64,000 nucleotides of DNA from Sphagnum compactum (lineage: Eukaryota; Bryophyta; Sphagnopsida; Sphagnales), in the NCBI GenBank assembly GCA_965153455.1, contig OZ234498.1, positions 12,958,001 to 13,022,000 on the forward strand. The letters run 5' to 3'. Below the pieces are notes generated by a model. That model saw nothing but the letters and a program-made list of their open reading frames with translations. It was not told where the DNA came from and ran no database searches. The position numbers and the translations under genes were made by a program. Positions 21,430 to 36,821 of the stretch are shown one piece after another; positions within the stretch are counted from its first letter, which is position 1; the number at the start of each line of letters is the position of its first letter.

Positions 21430-24400
21430 TATGATTGGGACTAATTGGCATAATATTGACCATATTTGGTACAATTAATTTTTTTTCTAAAAAGGTTTTG
21501 TTAGTTAATGTAAAGTGAAATTGGTGACACGGTTTGACAATTTATGTATGCAAAGTATACAAATCGGTTTGTGATCTGACCAATAGGTTTTTGTTGTTTT
21601 TTAAAAACATTGGGAATTAATAGCATTACACCAAAACACGATCAAGACAAGGTTAACATAAAGTTCGAATGATATATATGTACATTGATGAATGAACATT
21701 TACAACAATATGGTTAGGAATTAAGCTTATTAAAAAAAATTCAATCTAGTAAAACTTATATATGAATGTCAATTTGTACATATATGGATATGAATGTGAT
21801 GATTCACCAAACCATTGATTCATTGAAAATTTTGAACAAATTGGTTGATTTAACAAAAAACTTATGTAGTAAAACTTATGTCTTAATCTCTAATATGTTC
21901 TTGAAAACTAATGAGGTCACAAATGGGATGAAGGAAAATGAATCACGAATTCGAATGGCCTTCAACAATGGGTGATTGTCGATTTGATTTCTGAGTGCAT
22001 GGATAAAAATGCCACCTCATTCAAAACCCGTCAAAGGTTGAATTCAATCTTTTTTCATAGTGACATCAATATGTGATAGGTTACCTTCATTAAGCACAAT
22101 CCAACCTTTCACACTCACATCCAAAACACAATGTGTTATGATATTACAAGCAGAACAAAATAACATGCCATCATTTTTGTCGTATGATATCTGTAAAATG
22201 GCATGTTGAACAAGTTTTCGCACAAATGGAATTGTGACTAGAATGGGCACATAGAACTCTCCAATAACCTATAACAATAATACATGAAAACTTGTGTTAT
22301 ATTCTCAAGTCCTTAAAGTCAAACATTAAAATCATCACATTAATGGCTTTCTGTTATGATGTGTGTTAAGCGAGGAAAAAATAATTCATAAAGTCAAAAA
22401 ATCACCTACATTGTTATGGGCCTTGTTCCATTCTTGTAAATTTCCATAACAATTGAACATAAAGCTCTCAAATGCAACATCACAAACTATGTAATCCAAG
22501 TTGTCAATTGTGATCATTGGCCTCACCCTCCTTATTGCCATTATGCAAATGTGTTTAGCTCAAAACCAAAAATAAATAAAAAAAATCCAAAAGCCAAAAA
22601 CAACATGTGACCCACCTTGGAGTTGAATTTGTGAGAACAAGTATGTTCACTTGTTTGTGGCCAAAACAATTGAAAAAATAAAACCAAGATGGACCGATCA
22701 CCTTCTATTAAAACATGTCAAAAACATATGAGGGATGTATCAAGTGCGAAAAGAAAGGTTCAAAAGAAAGAAATTCAAATTGATTCTTTGATCCAAAGCA
22801 AATGGCAAATGAATTATAAAAAATTAAAAATAGGGAGCACCAACCAAAACTTCAACCAAAAGCTTGTCATAACGAATGGGGGAACTATTGGGGTTAAGTA
22901 ATCAACTTGGGTTTCAACAAAAGGACAACAAAAACTTTTCTCCATACAAAAATCCACATGTAGTCATTGGAACTTTCCACCATTTAACAAAAACTTGCAT
23001 GAATAATGTATTCATGCACGATTGACAAGTAACTAGACATCACTTAATGTGAATGAATAGGAGTTTAATAAATAGAAAAATCCACATGTGACCATTAGAA
23101 ACTTTCACCACTTAAAAAAACATGCATAAATAATAATGTATTCATGCATGATTAATAAGTAACTAAACATAACTTAATGTGACGATAAGTTATGTGAACT
23201 ATGCATGAAATAACATAGTAAGTCATGTAACTAATGCAATTTTTCACCAATGAAAACAAGCATGTATGAATGATGATATTTAATAATAAACATAAGTTTC
23301 AAATAGAAAGATGATGTTTTTACTCCACACAAAATTCCACATGTAAATAATCTGATTTGCCACCATTAAAAATTGTCGTGCATAACAAAATGAACATTAC
23401 TTAATGTAAAAAGTGAATTATTCCAACCATGCATGAATGAATAGGAGTTGAATGGGGCATTAATAATAAGTTGATTTATCTATTACTAGGATTACAGTAA
23501 ACTTCAAATCACCCTATTTACAGGGATACCAAAATTTTGGCCCATTTTTCAAGTGCATCACGATGTCTTTTCCCTAAAGGGTAGAGCCAATAAAAACTTG
23601 TTGGCAGTGGTGATCATTTCATAGGTATTTGAGATTACAAAATTTCGAAGGGGAAGTTTTGTGAAGACCTTCCAACTTCCTATGGCATTGTTGTCTTTTT
23701 TCGAAAGTAAACAAGGATTGTACCAATGTTGGCCAGATATGTGGTTTTGTCTAAATATCGACATGCACATTTATTGGATACGATTAATGTCATATGTGAA
23801 CTTCATATCGTTTTCCTTAACCAACCCTATCCATTATTGGTGGAGGTTTCCTAGGTGGATAACCTTGTCATAGTCATACTTGTAAGAACATTAACCCATA
23901 AATAATTATTTCCACTAGCTACAATAGATAAGGTACTAAAAATGACTTATGAACATGGAGTAAGGTTTAGGGTTTAGGGGCAAAGGGAGAAGGTGATGTT
24001 TTTCGTTTGTAATGTCAAGCTTTATCAATTTCTTTTATTAAGAATGGCTTTATGCAAAGTTTTTGATCTTTTGTTTTGTCATTTTATATTGTTGAATCCA
24101 TCTTGCCAAGCTCCAAGCTTTGTTTTATTTTTGCATTTCAAGGTACAAGTTTGGTTGTTGCATTTCGAGCTTGGAGATTGTTACACAAGCTTCCTTGTTG
24201 TTGTGCAAGTTTCAAGTTTCAACAATCATTGTTGTAATTCAAACATCAAGCGTTGTTGCTACATTCAAACTTCAATCAATGATGTATTTTGAATTTCGCC
24301 AACACATGCACATTAATTTTTCCTTTTGATTTTTTTTGTTTTTGATGTTGTTTTTGTTTACATGAAGTTGTTTACTTGAGCTCCTTTGTTCTTCCACATT

Positions 24401-25340
24401 TCATGTGCAATAGTAATTCCAAAACTTGTAGAAGTCTAGCAATGGGGTTTTCTTTTTTTCTTTTGTACTTTTGATTTGGCATTTTGTTTAGAATGTTTTT
24501 ATGAGCATTGTGTGTTTTTTTCTTTTTTGTGTGACAAATATTTTGATTTTAATAAAAGCCTTGATTTGTGATTCATCTTTTTCATCTTGTGATTTTTTGT
24601 GTTTGTGTTTTCGTCCTTGCAATCAAGGTTTTCTATTCAAGACATTTTTACAATGCTTGAAAATGAAATGATTGTTGTTGAAAGTGTGGGTAGATGGGTG
24701 ATGCAGTTTGTGATTTAAACATGAACTCGATTAATAACTTGTTAGATGTTGAATTTGTACACTTGAAATGTGGCAACAACATGTCGGAAAATGATGATGT
24801 TCAACTCACACTATAGAACCTTAAGTTCAACAACGGAAAACCACATATCAAGACATCAATTTTTTGGGGCTTCTTTGTTACTGATGACAACTTGCTTATT
24901 GATCTTCAAAATCCCCGAATGTTACTAGTATAACCAAACAATTAGTAACATTCCAAACCAACCTAATTCCATTTTCAAAAAAAATTTCATCAAATATAAT
25001 AAAACAAACAACATTATTCTTATGAAAACACATATTGATTCTACACATCTTCGTTTAATTACAAAAATAAAACTATAACTAACCAAAAAATCTATGGTTA
25101 AGTTTTGAAATAACCATAGTTGACAACAAAGGAAGAAAATGGTTGGGCCAACAAGGTTTGTAATCATTGCATACTTTGGTTCAACAAACGCTTACAAAAA
25201 TGGTGATGAAACACAACAAATGTAAGACCTTGTGTTTCATATTTGCAAAGGTGAAAAACCTCTACCCTCATGCAAATATATTTGGTTATGCAAGTTAATA
25301 TTGCACCATTGCCCGTATGTTGTATTTTGATTTCATTCAT
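21430..25340. other. intergenic, AT-rich, no gene seen
   Basis: Many short frames without family signal. Two blocks near 22975-23110 and 23095-23230 share phrases such as TCCACATGT, CATGCATGATT and TAACTAGACATCACTTAATG, suggesting an old local duplication. A TTTAGGGTTTAGGG motif lies near 23966. Confidence 0.4.
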
Positions 25341-25345
25341 CTCTT

Positions 25346-25693
25346 GTGGAACAAGTTTTTCCTGCAATGATCACAAAGACCATGAACTTGCATGTGCTAC
25401 CAAATCTCGAATATGCATTTTTTGATTTATGGATGTCCATACGTGGGATGGACACATTTGCATTGGTCATTAATTATTTGGATGAGACTTGGACACCTAT
25501 GCATGTTATTATGGGGCTATTTGAAGTGCACAAAACTATTGGCAATGCCACAATTTTACAACTTCTAATTTTATTGGAAATTTTTGGTTTGATTTATTGT
25601 GTAATTGATTTTGTGAAAGATGAGGGTAATAACCTTGGAACTATGGCTACAACATTACAATCTATTATTGATTGTGTACACACTTTTCCATAG
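25346..25693 (+). pseudogene. hAT-type transposase fragment
   Basis: An open 115-codon stretch reads FDLWMSIRGMDTFALVINYL, HVIMGLFEVHKTIGNA and VIDFVKDEGNNLGTMATTLQ. The order FDLWMS, then a TFALV-IN block, HV-GLFE and a KDEG-NL motif fits the central region of plant hAT-like transposases. Flanks hold no convincing continuation or terminal repeats, so it is an isolated scrap. The same protein region occurs, more decayed, at 49.7-49.99 kb. Confidence 0.6.
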
Positions 25694-25699
25694 AGAGAT

Positions 25700-26580
25700 G
25701 TTTCTTTGGGTGGGTGGTGATTAGGTTAAAACTATTGAAGTAATGGGTGTAGCATAGAGCAAACATGAATGAAAGCTGCTGAATTATATTTCAAGTGAAC
25801 ACAACAAGAAGGGATGAAATGGAATGGAAGAAGAAATGAACTAAGTCCTAGCTAGTTACACAATTCCTAATAGCTTTGGGAGCCTAGAACCACATGAGCC
25901 TTCAACACTTCATTTGCACCAAAAAAAAGAAAAAGAGAGAAAAAAAGAAAATTATGCAAATTGAAGCCCAAATCACTACTAAGATTCATCACAAAGTCAC
26001 ATAGATTCAACTACAATAACCCCCTTTATGATCATGCCCATTTTAGTCACGTTCTTGTTTGTGCCACATATTTTTTTTGTAACCATCTGTTTTAGTAAAA
26101 ACCACCATTATTTGAAATCATTATCACACTCATTAATAGCACAAATTTTTTGCAAAACTTTCTTCGTAAATGTGACTATAATGAGAGAAATTTAAAACAA
26201 ATAGTAAGATTTTGTAAATTGTAGTTCCCTTTGCCAATGTTGTAAAGATTTATATGGAATGTGACTATACACATTTAAATCACAATTCATTAGTGTCACA
26301 AAAAAAAAAGAAAAAAGTGATCACCAAGGGCATGATTATAAAGGGGGTTTACATTAGTTATATGAATAGTTGCCTCTAACAGTTCTAATGGGACATACAT
26401 CAGAATGGCAAATTCCATAGATTCTGAAAATTCAAAGTTCAATTTCAAAACATTTGTCATCCCAAAATTTACAGCACCATTACTTTGGAAAAAGGCAATT
26501 GATTTTCATATTACCAACCCATAAGAAAGAAGTTTGGGCATATTCTTTTACACCAGATAAAGCCTTTTGAGGAGGCCATC
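25700..26580. other. intergenic, no gene seen
   Basis: AT-rich with A-runs near 25920-25950 and 26300-26315. No coding or structured element recognised. Confidence 0.4.
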
Positions 26581-26586
26581 ATCAAT

Positions 26587-26750
26587 CACCATGCAAAAAA
26601 TATAATCTTCAAAAAATCCTTTAAAAGAAACCAAAATCCTTCAAGATATTATTATAACTCTATAATAACTAATCTCAAGTTTCAACACAAGCCAGAACAA
26701 CATCTTTCAAAAATCCTCATATAAAAATAGACCTATTATTATTACCTAGG
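26587..26750. repeat. dispersed repeat, first copy (second at 41449-41612)
   Basis: About 165 bp shared with 41449-41612, including AAGATATTATTATAACTCTA and TCTTTCAAAAATCCTC, ending at a trinucleotide run (ATT here, AGT there). No terminal repeats were found, so the element type is open. Confidence 0.75.
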
Positions 26751-26765
26751 GGCCAAAATCCCTTA

Positions 26766-26850
26766 AGCTACTATACTCTATAGTGAATCTAAACACAATA
26801 TCCTTGAGCTACTATACTCTATAATGAATCTAAAACACAATATCCTTGCC
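26766..26850. repeat. 46-bp tandem duplication
   Basis: GAGCTACTATACTCTATA with TGAATCTAAA and CACAATATCCTTG occurs twice in succession. Confidence 0.65.
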
Positions 26851-26875
26851 TTGGTAGGCAAGACCAACAAAGAAC

Positions 26876-26914
26876 TGTAAAACATTGGTTATAAGTTATA
26901 ACCAATGTTTTACA
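26876..26914. repeat. perfect palindrome, 19-bp arms with 1-nt spacer
   Basis: TGTAAAACATTGGTTATAA (26876-26894), a single G, then its exact reverse complement (26896-26914). It sits next to the tandem duplication above. Confidence 0.85.
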
Positions 26915-27099
26915 TCCTTCTCAATGACATTAAGACCAGTCAAAAGGGGAAATGCCCAATAGAGTTATCCGTAAAGTCATGCCCTGTTGCCCCTGAGTTG
27001 CACCGATCCTCATTTGATGCTTCATCCCCTCCTGGCTGTTGTTCGCAAAGTAGGGAAATTTTATTAAATAAGGGTATGAAATACTGAGACTCAGGACTA

Positions 27100-28460
27100 A
27101 ATGCATCAAGCTCTAGAACATTTATAACTAGAATACACATCTAATAATAATAATAATAATAAATAATTTATTGTTTACACATCTAAAGATGAATTCTCAT
27201 CTTTTGGATGGCCTCTTTTTACATGTCCTTGTTCGTTTGGGTGACAACCTCACAACGTACAACAATAACTTACAAGTTACAACCATCGCTTTTTGACGAG
27301 TCCGACCATTGACCACCTTCACACGTCTGGTGTGAGTGTTATGTTGGTGGCAGGTCTATGTCAAATTATTTATTGCCAAAAAACCATTTTAATGTGTGAA
27401 GTTGGAAAGGGACAATTAATCTATATAGGTACACATTTTATGATGCCAAGAATCACAAGCATCTATTAACATATGTTGGTGTGTGTGGTTTGGCGCATGT
27501 TCAATTTACACATGAAATTATTTTATTCGTTTTATATGTAAAAGCATTGTCAACTAAGAATAAAAAACCAATCCACCCTTGAGTTAAATGGTTGTGGCAA
27601 TCCAACAAAGCCGCAATAAAAAATACAAAAAAGGAACCAAATTATATGTCCTCTACCATGGAGTGCAATAGTGTGTTCTACCCGCCCTTGTTCTTATGCC
27701 CTCAAACCACCTGAAACGGGAAGGGTGTGTGGGAGGGGGGTGGGGTGGGTGTTTGTGTGTGTAGGAAGAGGCCTCCCTTCCCCTATTCTGAAGATTTGAT
27801 GTGTTTGGGTCACTAGTTTGACTATGAACAACAACAAACTTGGAGACATTTTTGCATGTAAATGCCAACCTTTTTTCCTTTTTAATGTAATCTTTTGGGA
27901 TGGTTTCTACTTTCAAAGTCCACACACGTGAAGGCTTATATAAGATCCCCCAAAGACCACATTTTAGGTCACAAAGGGAATAGTGTTGAATGAAAACAAT
28001 TGTAATTTGGCAGTTGTATCCAACACCCCACTTTGTTAGCCTTTTGACCCCTTTCTTGGTGATCAAGTCACCCATACCTATAGCAAAAGAAAGTCCGGTG
28101 GTGATGAGGGATGAGGCATGTGTTTGTTCCCCTTCTAAGAAGAAATATGTAAAACTCATGTTCAAAACTAAAAAAAAAAAAAAAATTATCTCGGAAAGTT
28201 TGTCCAAAATCTACAAAACTTCACAATTGTTTGATCTGTTAGTTGTAAATGAAAATTACTCAACCAAAAAAAAAGAAAAAACCAAGGTAATTTTATTGCA
28301 AATTTAGGTTTAAAAAAAAAAAGACTATTTCTGATTTCTTATTGAAGTATAATTATAATTTCATAACATTTATATGAAAGGTAATTTTAATTCCAAATTT
28401 TTCTTCAAAAAAAGGGGAGAAATAGCTCTTAATAAGACCTTTGGAGTTTCTAAAGGTCAT
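27100..28460. other. intergenic, no gene seen
   Basis: A minus-strand open frame at 28207-27653 is long for the area but resembles nothing known and contains a (CCCCAC)n-like tract; treated as chance. An AAT run lies near 27142-27165. Confidence 0.35.
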
Positions 28461-28469
28461 TTAATAATT

Positions 28470-28880
28470 AGGGGGGGCAGTGGGTAACCTAGCCTTGACC
28501 GGGGTCTTAACTGACTATAGGTGCGACTGGTGACTACCAGTGAGGTCAGCTGAGTCAGGGAAAGTGACCGGTGGAGGCCGTCATCCGAGTTTGTTAGGAG
28601 GCTTATCTGTTGTTTGACTTGCAGTCAAACGGTGAGTGACCGGTAGAGGAGGTCATCCGAGTCTGTTGGTTACTGAATTAGCAGTGTCTGTTTGACCTGT
28701 GGTCAACGGGCGGGTGGGCCGGGGGCGGCCCACCCGAAAAGCGGGTCATCCGTCAAGTCTGAAACAAGAGAGGGTCGCCAGTCTTGGCCAAAAGGCGAAA
28801 CCCCTCTCAGGTCCAGCACGCCCTTTTTGAAAACGGCCAGCAGCGTGGGGTAGAACTGGTGGCGAAACATGGCGAAACAA
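28470..28880. repeat. GC-rich island with internal duplication and strong hairpin
   Basis: The phrase GTGACCGGT(G/A)GAGG, then GTCATCCGAGT(T/C)TGTT, occurs twice (about 28560 and 28635), each followed by a TTTGAC(T/C)TG block. An 11-bp stem CGGGTGGGCCG with its complement and a GGGG loop spans 28711-28736. Base composition differs sharply from the flanks, so it looks inserted. Family unknown. Confidence 0.6.
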
Positions 28881-28889
28881 CAAATGGGG

Positions 28890-31600
28890 ACACTAAAGTT
28901 ACCAACTTCTCAAAATTTTGGTCAAATTGGCAAGTAGTACCTCATCTTTTTTCCTTTTCAGTTTTCAAAATTTAACCCTAAAAACTGAAAGCACCTTAAC
29001 TTGCTTCTTACCTTCCTACCATTGTTTGAGTTTGGTACCAATTTTAGGCTGAAATTTTAGGCTTAAAAGTTAGGCCACATTGAGTGAGAAAAAAAGAGAA
29101 AGTTGCAATTTGCAATAGGCAAAAACAAAAAGCTCTATTGATGCTAATTGGATTGGATCCAAGCTTGGCCTCAAATTCTTAAGTTTAATCATAGCTTTCC
29201 GGAGGTGGACTCTCTTCTTTAGGTCTTTGTGGCATTTTGTTATCTTCAAAGGCCAACAACAACCATCTCAAGACCATCTTAACACCTAACTTAAGGTGCA
29301 TTTGAGTCACTAGAGTAATAAGCTTTTGAAATCGAATGACTCATGTGCTGAATGTTGTTGTTGGTGGGTGGATCAAGTGAACCAAGGTTCACTTCTTCAT
29401 GTGGCTTGTATTGAATGAGTTTTTGTGAGCCAACAAACAAGTGAATGTTGTAGGAAATAAGGAAATATCGCTTGACCATAAGTCTTGTGAAATCCCCCCC
29501 CTCAACTTCATCCCCATGGGTGGTGACACCAACTAAATGATTACACATGGATGAAAAAATGGATTAATCTAGTTCACAAGTCAAAAAAGTTTTTAAAAAA
29601 AGCTTGTAGGTATGAAGCATTTGTTGTAAAAGGAGTAAAAAATGGTGGGGCACACTTGCCTTTGGAGACATGTTTTTGGTGCATGCAAAGAAAGCTACTA
29701 CACCCAATGATATGGGGGCATGCTAATGAATAGTTGTTGAACTAATGAATAATGGGTCTTCTATCTTTTAGATGAACCCTTTACAATTCATGGCCTCCTT
29801 TTTAGTTAAAACTTCAAATTGAAGAAATTCCTTTGGAAAACTTCCCAAGATTATTACACACACACTAAATGGGACTCCATAAATTTGAAACACAAACATC
29901 AATTGTTACTTGCTCATATTATGAAATTTGAAATTAGATTAGATGTGAGTCCATTTTTTTTGTCCAAGCATTTGATCTCCCCCATTAGAAGCCCATGGTG
30001 AGGTTGACACATGTAATATTGGTTAGTGGCTAATAAAATCTCAAAAAAATAAGCTTGAAAAGCTTGCATGGAACTTTGAAGTGTAAGTTACAAGGGCCGC
30101 CAAACTCGAGAGTTCTTGCAAATTGTGCCTCTTAATTTTAAGGTCCCCTAGATGAACAAAGCCAAAAGATATTTTTTCCTTAATCTTTTATACCAAAAAT
30201 AATGCGAGAAAGAGCTAAAAGTCTGAGTTAGCTTTTAGAGATTCCAAATGCAAAGAAATAACTACATAATTTAGTTGTCACCCCCACACAGACGCAAAGA
30301 CATCACCCTAAAAAACAAGCCTTACAAATAAAGTGTTGCCTTAATTGATTGCTTTTTGGCGAAGTATGGGGGCTTTTTGCCAAAACTCTTTCCATTCCCC
30401 TTTGTGGATTGGTCATTGCCCACTTTGTTTGACCAGGACATGAAGCATCAAGGCCAGAGTCAGTGGTTTAATATATTTTTTTCATAAATTAAATTAAATT
30501 ATATTAAAATTTCAGTTTTCTGATGTAATATAGTTAGCCATGATCCCAAACAAGATTTAGGTTAAATTGGTGGAAATTTTGAAAGAAATTTGTTGTTTGA
30601 ATCTAGTGATGTGTTTGGGCAAAATTTTGTGACAGAAATTTTGATCTGAAAATTTGGATTTCAACCTAAATGGCCCAAATGTGCCAGATTTTGAGGGAAA
30701 AAAATTTAATTGAAAAAAAATTTCCTATCTAATTTATAGCCATATTTTTCCACAGTTTCTTCGTGATGATCGCCACTTTGGCCACATCAAGAAAGTGAAA
30801 TTTAGGAAAAAAAAAAAAAAAAAAAAAACCCGGTCAAAACTGTAGTAAATCTGCTCCAAAAAAAGCCTCAAAATATATAAGTGTTTCAAAATATGGCATA
30901 TACACAGGGAATTTGTGACAAATTATTTTCTTTATTCTTTTTTTTGGGGGGGGGGTGGGGGGTTTCAAAATTTTGCAAAAAAAAATTCATACTACAAAAA
31001 AAAAAAAAAAAAACTCTTGTCAGAGTGAAACCAAGACATGAAATAGGCCACTTGTCTTTGTCAGCAGGACATGAACCATCATCAACAAGGTCAGACTGTG
31101 TCACAAGGACATGAAACATGAGGGTCAGAGGGGCCACCATGAAGGATGAATGTAAAGTGGTCAGGAAACAGTTTTCTGTTGGGTTCCAGTTCCTTATCTA
31201 ACCATGGTGGTTAACTCAGTTGCTTTGTTTTTTTTTTTTTTTCCTACTTACCTACCTACCTACCTACCTACAACCCACAAGCAGGTTGTTATTAGGCAGG
31301 TAGTAAAAACAACCTTTACCTATGTATAAACCATCTACTTACCTAGAAATTACCTATGTTCCTACCTCCTATGTACCTATGTATGAGAACCTATTTTCCT
31401 ACAGAATTGGTTATCATGGTGAAACCAGGGGCTAATCAGAGGTTAGTTGATGGTTCCAGTTTGGTACCACCAGGTTCCAGCTTGCTACCCGCTTGGATTG
31501 ACCAGGGGTAGCATGACACTTAACTAGTAGGGAAGGGTGGGTGGGTCAGACCAGAGTATAGTGTGCTGGGTTTTGGTCACTTAGTTCTGCTGCTGTAGGT
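28890..31600. other. intergenic, AT-rich, no gene seen
   Basis: Contains A-runs near 30809-30828 and 30999-31013, a G-run near 30949 and a possible TAGCCA-family copy near 30738-30790 (TAGCCATATTT, then TCGTGATGATCGCCACTTTG). Confidence 0.4.
31243..31275. repeat. CTAC tetranucleotide run
   Basis: Tandem CTAC repeats (CTACTTACCTACCTACCTAC), followed by looser GTAGG and ACCTA phrases to about 31390. Similar tracts occur at 47.14-47.56 kb. Confidence 0.7.
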
Positions 31601-32221
31601 AGATTTTTTTGGGAACTTGTAGGGAAAAAAATCTGCCAAAAACGAAGATTTTAGGACCCATTCATTCAAGCAGGCTGACTACTACTACTTCTTGTGTGAA
31701 GAAGAGGAGGAAAAGAGGAGAGAAAGGGAAGGGAAGGGAAAGGGAAAGAGAGATTCGTCGTCTTCAACACTGTGTGATGCTGTTGCATGATTGATGTGCA
31801 TTTTGTTCTTTGTTGTGTTTTTTTTTGGGGAAGAGAATGAAAAGAAGTTGTGTTGGTGCACATTTGTTGTTACCAAAACTGTGAGTTTTTGAGTTTGTTG
31901 TTGTGTTGTGTCTTTTCTTTGTTTCCCTCCACTTTTTTTTCCTCTTGAAGCTCAGTTAGAGAGAAATAAAATAAGAATCCCAGAACTCCTTCTCCTCCTC
32001 CTCCTCCTCCTCCTCCCTCTCCGTGTCTCTCTCTTCGGGTATCTCTCTCTAACCCATTTGTGCTTTTTTCTGGAATTGGTGTTTTTCTGTTTGCTTGCAC
32101 AAGGGTGTTGCAAAAGAGAGAGTTGTTGTTTGTTTGTTTGTTTGTTTGGTTTTGTGGTTTTTTTAGTGATGGGTGTTTTGGTTTCTTTCTCATGTGGGCA
32201 GAGAGTGGAAGCAGACTGTTG
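31600..32221 (+). promoter_or_regulatory. probable PAT 5' region and leader
   Basis: Purine-rich (31700-31750) then CT-rich tracts (CTCCTCCTCCTCCTCC near 31990-32013) lead directly to the PAT start at 32222, as is common in plant leaders. No TATA box was assigned with confidence. Confidence 0.35.
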
Positions 32222-35933
<3,712 letters not shown>

Positions 35934-36198
35934 ATATGAAAAAGGTACAAAATCACCATTAACCATATGTTGAAATAACATGGAACAATTGGGTATTAGA
36001 GTTCAGGGTTAGGGATTATGGTGTAGTTTGTTTCTCCCTCAATTAGAGTTGGTCCTTTATAATTACTTTAAGCTGTCTAGACAACAGCTGTCCTGAGTAG
36101 GTAGGAGACATCCATTTTGTGCTGAAGTCATTTTTCTTCTGTGAACACAATTGTTGTGGAACGTCACAATTGTGAACTTCATCTGCCCAATATCAGTC

Positions 36199-36204
36199 AA
36201 TAAA
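36199..36204 (+). terminator. AATAAA polyadenylation signal, PAT
   Basis: AATAAA 266 bases after the PAT stop codon and about 620 bases short of the convergent PH gene's stop. Plant poly(A) signals are loose, so this is plausible only. Confidence 0.35.
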
Positions 36205-36821
36205 AGGACATTCATACTCTCTGATTTTCTCACATTTAGGATTCATCTTGTTGCAAAATTGGAAATTAATCTGTTCTTTCTTGCTGGTGTCTGATATCAA
36301 TGGGCACAATGGCTCTCATATACACAGTCATCTTGATGCATCTTGGTACCAAGCTTGGAGTCATCTTCATGTACCATGGCAACTTCTGGCTGGTAAGTTT
36401 ATTGAGTGGGAGATTGCTTTCATGATCTCCAAGCTTGCATTTTGCGAAAACAAGCTCCAAAGTGCAATATTGGATTTCTTTCATCAAGTACCGAGCCAGT
36501 TTCTTTTCCCAATCAACTCCAAACCTTTTGAAATGATTTCAATTCTCCATCCTTCTCAGCAAATCTAGCGGAAAACCACAGGGAGCACAGATGGTTGCTG
36601 GTTTGTGGTGACGAAGTGGGGCTCAGCAAGGAGCATCCATTGCAGTTCTGCTTTAATGTACTTTTTGCCTTGAATCTGAATTCAATCACACCAATGGACT
36701 TTCTTCATGAAGCTTGTAAATTTGGAGTATGATCTTAATGTGTTTCTGTAGAAAGTCATGTGATTATGAAGGGCTAAGCCCTTTGGTACTGAGAATGTGA
36801 GGGTTGATCAGATGACATATA

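Noticed and set aside
22044-22250. Possible BED-type zinc finger (LFCSACN) on the minus strand
   Set aside because: The two cysteines are present but the later histidines are not convincingly placed.
27653-28207. 184-codon minus-strand frame
   Set aside because: No recognisable motif, and it crosses low-complexity tracts; chance open frame or decayed element.
36248-36568. 106-codon plus-strand frame after PAT
   Set aside because: Lies beyond the PAT stop and poly(A) signal with no motif; intergenic or 3' sequence.
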